Shown here one piece after another: positions 45,393 through 50,223 of a stretch of DNA of 50,223 bases; the stretch's first letter is position 1; each line of letters begins with the position of its first letter. A program made the translations under genes and the position numbers. Origin of the DNA: Vicinamibacterales bacterium (lineage in GTDB: Bacteria > Acidobacteriota > Vicinamibacteria > Vicinamibacterales > UBA8438). The notes beneath the pieces were generated by a model. The model saw only the letters and a list, made by a program, of their open reading frames with translations. It was not told the DNA's origin and did no database searches. The DNA lies in NCBI GenBank assembly GCA_937766455.1, contig CALLXD010000063.1:1-50223 (forward strand), written 5' to 3'.

Positions 45393-45728
45393 ATGGTGGG
45401 ACTCATCATCAACGTACTCGTGATGGCCGGGTTGCTCTACGGCCTGGCGTCGGTCCTCCCCGGGGTCCGAATCAAGTCGTTCGGCACGGCAGTAATCGTG
45501 GCGCTTGTGTACGGCCTCCTGAACTACTTCCTGTTCTGGCTGATCGCGCTGGTCGCGTTCATCCCGATGCTGTTGAGTTTCGGGCTGTTCGGACTGGTGA
45601 TCAACGCACTCCTCCTGTGGCTGACGGACAAGCTCGTCGAAGACTTCGAGATTACGTCGCTCTCCATGACGGCGCTGATGGCCCTGTTGCTGACGCTCGG
45701 CAAATTCGCGCTGGGCGCACTGCTCTGA
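45393..45728 (+). CDS. Small integral membrane protein, phage-holin-4-2-like (PF04020 type)
   Basis: 111 residues with four hydrophobic helices: LIINVLVMAGLLYGLASVLPGV, SFGTAVIVALVYGLLNYFLFWLIALVAF, IPMLLSFGLFGLVINALLLWLTDKLV and SMTALMALLLTLGKFALGAL. The pattern, with VRIKSFGTAVIVALVYGLLN and LFGLVINALLLWL, is that of the 'phage holin family 4, superfamily 2' membrane proteins, found in chromosomes of many bacteria and not necessarily phage-related. The role is unknown. AAGGGA lies upstream. The IS element follows 125 bases after its stop. Confidence 0.82.
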   Translation: MVGLIINVLVMAGLLYGLASVLPGVRIKSFGTAVIVALVYGLLNYFLFWLIALVAFIPMLLSFGLFGLVINALLLWLTDKLVEDFEITSLSMTALMALLLTLGKFALGALL

Positions 45729-45848
45729 ACGCGATGACCGTCCGCCGGTGACAGACGCTCGCGCATCCGGTCCGACCAGGCCCGCCAACGGCCCATCACC
45801 GGCCGCCCCAGATCCGAGACGTCCCGCGATGTCCCGCGGGTCCTCGGT

Positions 45849-45852
45849 CTAG
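45849..45852. repeat. Target-site duplication CTAG, left
   Basis: CTAG immediately outside the left inverted repeat of the IS element, matched by CTAG at the right end. Confidence 0.75.
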
Positions 45853-45868
45853 CAGGCTGCGGAAAAAC
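45853..45868 (+). repeat. Left terminal inverted repeat of the IS
   Basis: 16 bases matching the right-end repeat at 15 of 16 positions (G in place of T at position 9). Confidence 0.9.
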
Positions 45869-45981
45869 GGCCATAGACCAGCGATCGTATGAGCATCATA
45901 GGAGCGACAGCCGTTCGGCGGCGGCGTGACGGCGTGGGCTCCGTGGGTCCACGGCGCACGCGCGGCCGAGCCGGGGTGCGC

Positions 45982-47058
45982 TCAGGGACACGTCGCCCCC
46001 AAGTTCCGCAAGCGGACGAGGTTATACACCGTGGCCGCAAAGGTGACGGTCCAATCCACGCGCTCGACGCCGCGATGGCGGAGCGTGTGCAGGCCGCCGA
46101 CGGTCTTCATCCACCCAAAGACCTGTTCGACGAGCTTCCGTTTCCGGCCACTCACCGCATAGCCCGGATGCCGCGTCGTCCGGCCATCGATCGCACTCCA
46201 CCGGGCCTTCTGGGCGACATGCGGGGTGACGTCCAGGCCACGGACCGCCGCCACGAAACTGGCCACGTCGTAGCCTTTGTCGGCGCCGACGGTGCTGCCG
46301 GGGGGCGCGCTGGCCTCCAGCAAGATCACCGCCGCCTCGCGTTCGGCCGTCCCCGTCGCATGGGTCACACACACATTGGCGACGAGCCCGTCCCGGTTGT
46401 CCAGCAGCACGTGGCCCAGATACGCCAACTTGGCTTCCTTGCCTTTCCCCTTCTTATGCAGCATCGCCTCACCATCGGTCGTCGACTGATGGGTATCATT
46501 CCGCCGCGACTCGCCGTGGAAGTTCACCGTGGGATTCCCCGGGTCGTCGGGCGGCTCGCCGGGCGCTGCGTCCACACGCTGGAAGCTCTTCAGGCTGGCC
46601 CAGGCTTCCAGTTGGGTCCCGTCCACCGTGAAGTGCTCGTCCGAGAGCAGCCCGGCCGTCCGGGTCTGGGCGCGCACCGCGTCGAAGAACGCGGCCGCCA
46701 CCTCGCCGGCCAGCAGCCGGTCCCGATTCTTCGTAAACGTCGTCGGATGCCAGACGGCGTCGTCCATGTTCAACCCGACGAACCAGCGGAACAGGAGGTT
46801 GTAGTTGAGCTCCTCCATCAGCAGCCGCTCGCTCCGGACCGTGTACAGCACCTGCAACACCAAGGCGCGCAGCAACTGCTCCGGGGGGATCGACGGCCGG
46901 CCGGTCTTGGCGTACAACCCGGCGAAGCGCGGGGACAACGAGCGCAACGCCTCGTCCGTCAGCGCCCGGATCGCCCGGAGGGGATGGTCCGCCGGCACGC
47001 GTTGCTCCGGCGACACGTAACTAAACAGGTGGCTCGTCTGCTCGTCGTCTCCACGCAT
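45982..47058 (-). CDS. IS5/IS1182-type DDE transposase
   Basis: 358 residues, full length. The N-terminal DUF772-like domain (QTSHLFSYVSPEQRVPADHPLR, GRPSIPPEQLLRALVLQVLY, FRWFVGLNMDDAVWHPTTFTKNR) is followed by the DDE catalytic core: Asp in DEHFTVDGTQLEAWAS, Asp in VGADKGYDVASF and Glu in RKRKLVEQVFGWMK. NFHGESRRNDTHQSTTD and KGKGKEAKLAYLGHVL are family signatures. All three acidic residues are present, so it can be active. AAGGGAG lies seven bases before ATG 47058. It cuts and moves the surrounding element, recognising the terminal repeats. Confidence 0.95.
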   Translation of the reverse strand: MRGDDEQTSHLFSYVSPEQRVPADHPLRAIRALTDEALRSLSPRFAGLYAKTGRPSIPPEQLLRALVLQVLYTVRSERLLMEELNYNLLFRWFVGLNMDDAVWHPTTFTKNRDRLLAGEVAAAFFDAVRAQTRTAGLLSDEHFTVDGTQLEAWASLKSFQRVDAAPGEPPDDPGNPTVNFHGESRRNDTHQSTTDGEAMLHKKGKGKEAKLAYLGHVLLDNRDGLVANVCVTHATGTAEREAAVILLEASAPPGSTVGADKGYDVASFVAAVRGLDVTPHVAQKARWSAIDGRTTRHPGYAVSGRKRKLVEQVFGWMKTVGGLHTLRHRGVERVDWTVTFAATVYNLVRLRNLGATCP

Positions 47059-47131
47059 GTCGTCGCTCCCTTCAGCACGGTCGGGAGCATCGTAGTACGA
47101 CGCGATCGATCTGTCGATCCCTGGATGGGGA

Positions 47132-47147
47132 GTTTTTCAGCAGCCTG
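47132..47147 (-). repeat. Right terminal inverted repeat of the IS
   Basis: 16 bases, the reverse complement of the left repeat except for one position. Confidence 0.9.
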
Positions 47148-47151
47148 CTAG
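47148..47151. repeat. Target-site duplication CTAG, right
   Basis: CTAG immediately outside the right inverted repeat; the following bases (AAGGAGAG) are the ribosome-binding site of the next gene. Confidence 0.75.
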
Positions 47152-47163
47152 AAGGAGAGACGA

Positions 47164-49924
47164 CTGAAACTTCTTGAGCAAGTCCGACCGGGCGAACGTC
47201 GGCTGACCTATGTGGCGGCCGGGGTCCTGGGCGGCATCATGGCGGCTCACGCCCTGCTCGAGACCGCCCGCGACGCGTTGTTCCTGGCTCGGCTCCCGCC
47301 CTCGCGGCTGGCCTGGGTCTACCTGGCCATCGCCGTCGTGAGCCTGGGACTCTTTGTCCTCCAAGAGCGGAGCGGGGCACGCAGTGGACGGACCGCACTG
47401 GCCACCTGGCTGGTCGGGTCTGCGGCTGTCGACGTGCTGCTGTGGGCCCTGATCGCGCAACCGGCCACATGGACGCTATATCTGCTGTACACCTGGTCTG
47501 GCGTGTTCGCCAGCCTGGTGGTCGTACGTTTCTGGACGCTGCTTGGCGACCTGTTCAGCATTGGCCAGGCCAAACGCGTCTTTGCCTTGATCGGGGCCGG
47601 TGGCGGCGCAGGCGCCATTGGCGGGTCACTTCTCGCCCGCGCGCTCACTGACTATGTTGACGCGCGCCACCTCCTGCTGTCGTCCACCGTGGTGCTGATC
47701 GCCACCGCCCTCGCGACCCGCTTTCTTCTGCCCCGACGCAAGTCCACGCCGACGGCGGAGCGGCGCCTGGAGACGGTCGACCTGCGGTGGCCGCTACAAG
47801 CCGTGTGGATGCGCCCGTACCTCCGGCGTGTCGCCGGCATCGTGTTGCTCTCGGCCGTGACGCTCACGTTGGTGGACTTTCTGTTCAAGAGCGCCGTGGC
47901 CACGGCCGTCCCGGCCGACCAACTTGGCTCATTCTTCGCCACCACGTATGTCGTGCTGAACGCGCTGTCGCTGGCCGCACAGTTCTTCGTGGTCTCGTGG
48001 GTGATCCGACGCCTGAGCGTGAACCGCGTGCTCTCGGTGCTCCCGGCCCTGGTGGTGTCGGCCACGGTCGGAGTCGTGCTCGGGGGCGGCCTGCTCGCTG
48101 CCCTCGCACTCAAAGGTTGCGACGGCGTACTCCGTCATTCGCTCCACCGCACAGCCCTTGAGGTGCTGTATGTCCCCCTGACCGGCGACCTGCGCGCGCG
48201 TGTCAAGGGCTTCATCGACGTACTGGGCCAGCGCGGCGGACAAGCGGCGGCATCGGTGTTCATCCTTCTCGCGACGGCGTTCACCGACAGTCTCACGCTC
48301 TTTGGCGTCGCCGTGATTCTGCTGGGCCTCAGCTGGATTCGCGTCGCCTCGACGCTGGAGGCCCACTATCTCGACCTGTTTCGGGAGGCGCTGAGTGGGG
48401 TCGCGATGCGAACGCGGCTCGATTTCCCAGACATGGACCTCGCGTCGCTCGAGACCTTGCTTACCCATCTCAACAGCGCCGACGACTCCGAGGTCATCGC
48501 CGCGCTCGACATGTTCGCCGAGCAGGAGCGCAGTCACCTCATCCCTGCGCTCGTGCTGTATCACCCGTCCGACGCTGTGGTGCTTCGCGCACTCGAGCTG
48601 TTCACCGTGTCAGGGCGACAGGACTTCTTGGCCATTCTGGGACGACTGCTGGAGCACGACGCACCAGCGGTCCGCGCGGCGGCGCTGCGCGCGCACGCGT
48701 GGGCGTTTGGACCGCGGCAAGAGCTGTATGTGCGTTTCGCCGACGATCCGTCTCCGATCGTCTGCGCCACCGCGCGTGTCGGACTGGTCTCCTATGGCGC
48801 CGGGGAGCCCGCGCAGCAGGCCCGTGCGGCAATCGACACGTTCCGCCGAATCAGGGACCCACGACGAACGTCTGGCTCTGGCGCGCGCTATTCGGTACAG
48901 CCCCGGCGCCGTGTATGGCGACGTGCTTCAACGGCTGGCGGACACGCACGAAATGGATACGCGTATCGCCGTCATTCAGGCGATGCGGGAAAATATTGAG
49001 CGCGCGGTTCATTTCCCGTGCTTGTGCCGATGCTCCCGATTCGGGCCCTGCGCAAAGAGGCGCGCGCCACCCTGGTCGCTATCGGCACCGAATCGCTGAC
49101 CCAACTGGATGCCATCCTCGGCGCCCCCGGAGACCGACCCCCGATGTGCGACTGCATGTCCCACGGACGATCGGATTCTTCCCGCCGCGAGCGGCCGCCG
49201 AAGTGCTCCTGCGACACCTCGAGTCGGCGGACGAGGGCACGATCACGTACCCGCATCCTCCGTGCGATCCGGCCGGTGCCCGCGCGGCCGATCCCCAACT
49301 GCCCGCTCCGACGGGGCTGTGCTTGGCCGTCGGCTCGAGCGGATCTTGGCCGAGACGTTTCGCTTGCTCGACCGCCCGCCTCACCCTGGAGACGGACCCC
49401 GCCCAGCTCGGCCCGGCACCCCCGGTCCAAACATGCCGGTCCGCGACCTGTTGATGGATCTGCTCAGACACCGGCAGGCGCTCGCGACCGAGCGGCTGTT
49501 TCGGCTGGTGGGCCTGCTGTACCCGAGCGAGGGACGCGCGCAGTCTGTACCGAGGGGTCCACGACGCCAGTCCCAAGGTACGCGACAGTAGCCGCGAACT
49601 GCTGGAGCACCTGCTCGAAACCGCCACTCCAAGGCGCGGTGCTGGCGCTCGTCGACGACATCGCCGACGCTGATCGGCTGGCGCGGGCACAGCCGTATTA
49701 CCGTATCCGCCCAAGCTAGGATATCTGGAGGCACTCAACGACCTGCTCGATCATGGCGATGCCGGCACCGTGGGTCTCGTCGCGTACCACATCGCCGAGA
49801 TCGGGGCGGCGGGCCTGACGCCAACGGCTCGAACAGCTACGAACGTCGTCAAAACCCGACGGTGGTCACGGCAGTCAGACGCGCATTGCGCCAAATCGGA
49901 GGGGGCACAACCGATGGACAGTAA
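47164..49924 (+). pseudogene. Nucleotide-transporter (Npt)-like membrane protein with HEAT repeats, broken by many frameshifts
   Basis: The first ~545 codons are intact: about 10-12 membrane spans (LETARDALFLARLPPSRLAW, RFWTLLGDLFSIGQAKRVFA, GAGGGAGAIGGSLLARALTD, KGCDGVLRHSLHRTALEVLY) as in NTP/ADP-translocase-like carriers, followed by HEAT-like helices. AAGGAG precedes a CTG at 47164 (LKLLEQVRPGERRLTYV); the first standard start is GTG 47212. From ~48843 the frame changes repeatedly. Continuations are recognisable as THDERLALARAIRYSPGAVY, VPMLPIRALRKEARATLVAI, VRLHVPRTIGFFPPRAAAEV, VRDLLMDLLRHRQALATERL, VHDASPKVRDSSRELLEHLL and LGYLEALNDLLDHGDAGTVG, ending at TAA 49922-49924. At least six indels are needed, so the C-terminal repeat region is not translated as one protein unless the sequence is erroneous. 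Confidence 0.75.
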
Positions 49925-50223
49925 CCTCCGCCTCATCAGCCCACTCGAGCGCGCGTTCCACTTGAAGAAGCTCAGCGGACTGCGCAATGTCCCCCCCGGC
50001 AGAACTCGCGGCGATTGCCTTACTGGGACGAGAGCACGCCTTCGATCGCGGTGCGGTCGTGTGCCAATCGGGCGCACGGCTCGACCGTGTGCACATCGTG
50101 GTCGATGGCCATGTGCGGGTGCGTGGCGGAGAACACGGCGACGAGGTGGTCGGGCCCGAACAAACGATCGGCCTGCTCAGCCTGTTGGCGCGTGACGACG
50201 ACGGGCTGGATGCGGTGGCGGAG
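49914..50223 (+). pseudogene. Cyclic-nucleotide-binding-domain protein, N-terminal part, frameshifted at a C7 run
   Basis: ATG 49914 overlaps the end of the transporter-like gene by 11 bases. It reads MDSNLRLISPLERAFHLKKL then SGLRNVPP, and meets a run of seven C (49991-49997). In the other frame the protein continues without a break as ELAAIALLGREHAFDRGAVV, then VDGHVRVRGGEHGDEVVGPE, which is the start of a cAMP/cGMP-binding (CAP_ED) beta-roll. It runs off the right edge. A one-base change in the C-run restores the frame. cNMP domains commonly accompany HEAT-repeat transporters of this kind, either fused or adjacent. The indel may be real, a phase-variable tract, or an error. Confidence 0.6.

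Larger units (their letters stand above)
45853..47147 (-). mobile_element. Complete IS5/IS1182-like insertion sequence, 1295 bp
   Basis: The element is bounded by 16-bp terminal inverted repeats with one mismatch: CAGGCTGCGGAAAAAC at 45853-45868 and, on the minus strand at the right end, CAGGCTGCTGAAAAAC (47132-47147). A 4-bp CTAG duplication flanks it on both sides. It carries a single intact transposase gene on the minus strand, so it appears complete and perhaps active. Its right end lies only a few bases before the ribosome-binding site of the nucleotide-transporter-like gene, and therefore separates that gene from its original promoter. IS5 versus IS1182 family naming needs a database comparison. 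Confidence 0.92.

Noticed and set aside
45821-45845. A second copy of the 38-bp palindrome, suggested by GATGTCCCGCGGG
   Set aside because: Only the CCCGCGGG core is shared; the arms do not match and do not form a long palindrome.
45889-47151. A 420-codon plus-strand frame antisense to the transposase
   Set aside because: It mirrors the transposase gene and part of the inverted repeat; no protein family is recognisable.
1-50223. CRISPR arrays, tRNA or rRNA genes, a prophage, or a defence island
   Set aside because: No regularly spaced repeats, cloverleaf-like segments or rRNA-like sequence were seen. The single holin-like protein and the HNH protein have no phage neighbours and do not make a prophage or a defence system.

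Overview
This window looks like chromosomal DNA of an uncultured, high-GC member of the Acidobacteriota, probably the Vicinamibacteria. That placement is an inference from gene content: ECF-sigma/Ser-Thr kinase pairs, a kinase fused to a PD40/TolB-type propeller, a carboxypeptidase-regulatory TonB receptor, several secreted PQQ-like beta-propellers, DUF4159, DUF547, DUF3047, DUF4920 and DUF2807 proteins, and cyclase-family hydrolases. I saw no rRNA, tRNA, CRISPR array or prophage.

1-6.9 kb: the tail of an M16 peptidase, a secreted START-like protein, an ECF sigma factor overlapping a Ser/Thr kinase gene (ATGA), a periplasmic PQQ glucose-dehydrogenase-like enzyme closed by a strong terminator, and an epoxide-hydrolase-like gene. 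6.9-17 kb: an SLC12-type cotransporter behind a broken TonB-dependent receptor, a LOG-family nucleosidase preceded by a tiny coupled ORF that resembles an enoyl-CoA hydratase N-terminus, a two-gene unit with an HMA-domain protein, and a kinase-propeller gene followed by the decayed N-terminus of a second kinase.

17-28 kb: a DUF222-HNH endonuclease gene ending inside a 38-bp perfect palindrome, two secreted beta-propellers (one in an operon with a cyclase-family protein), DUF4159, a thioesterase, a STAS protein, a small coiled-coil protein, a DUF3047-DUF547 pair and an amidase. 28-38 kb: a large secreted protein combining a carboxypeptidase-regulatory domain, one CxxCH haem site and a lyase-like propeller, then a patatin, DUF4920 and CLECH-haem proteins in divergent arrangement, a DUF2807 lipoprotein, a second cyclase paralogue and monomeric isocitrate dehydrogenase.

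38-50 kb: mostly metabolic single genes (a cysteine-free Asp/Glu racemase homologue, a luciferase-like monooxygenase, a COG2509 flavoprotein, a cupin, a Tat-exported dienelactone hydrolase) interleaved with gene relics (glutaminyl cyclotransferase, PQQ propeller, ADOP-type permease). A complete IS5/IS1182-like element with CTAG target duplications sits immediately upstream of the ribosome-binding site of a nucleotide-transporter-like gene. The 3' half of that gene is broken by many frameshifts, and a cyclic-nucleotide-binding gene follows and runs off the window.

Much of the window encodes exported, cofactor-based oxidoreductases and hydrolases, as expected for an aerobic heterotroph that degrades complex organic matter. 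The most distinctive features are the density of decayed genes, the IS element placed in front of one of them, and the palindrome at the end of the HNH gene. I did not find a clearly new multi-gene defence or biosynthetic system.
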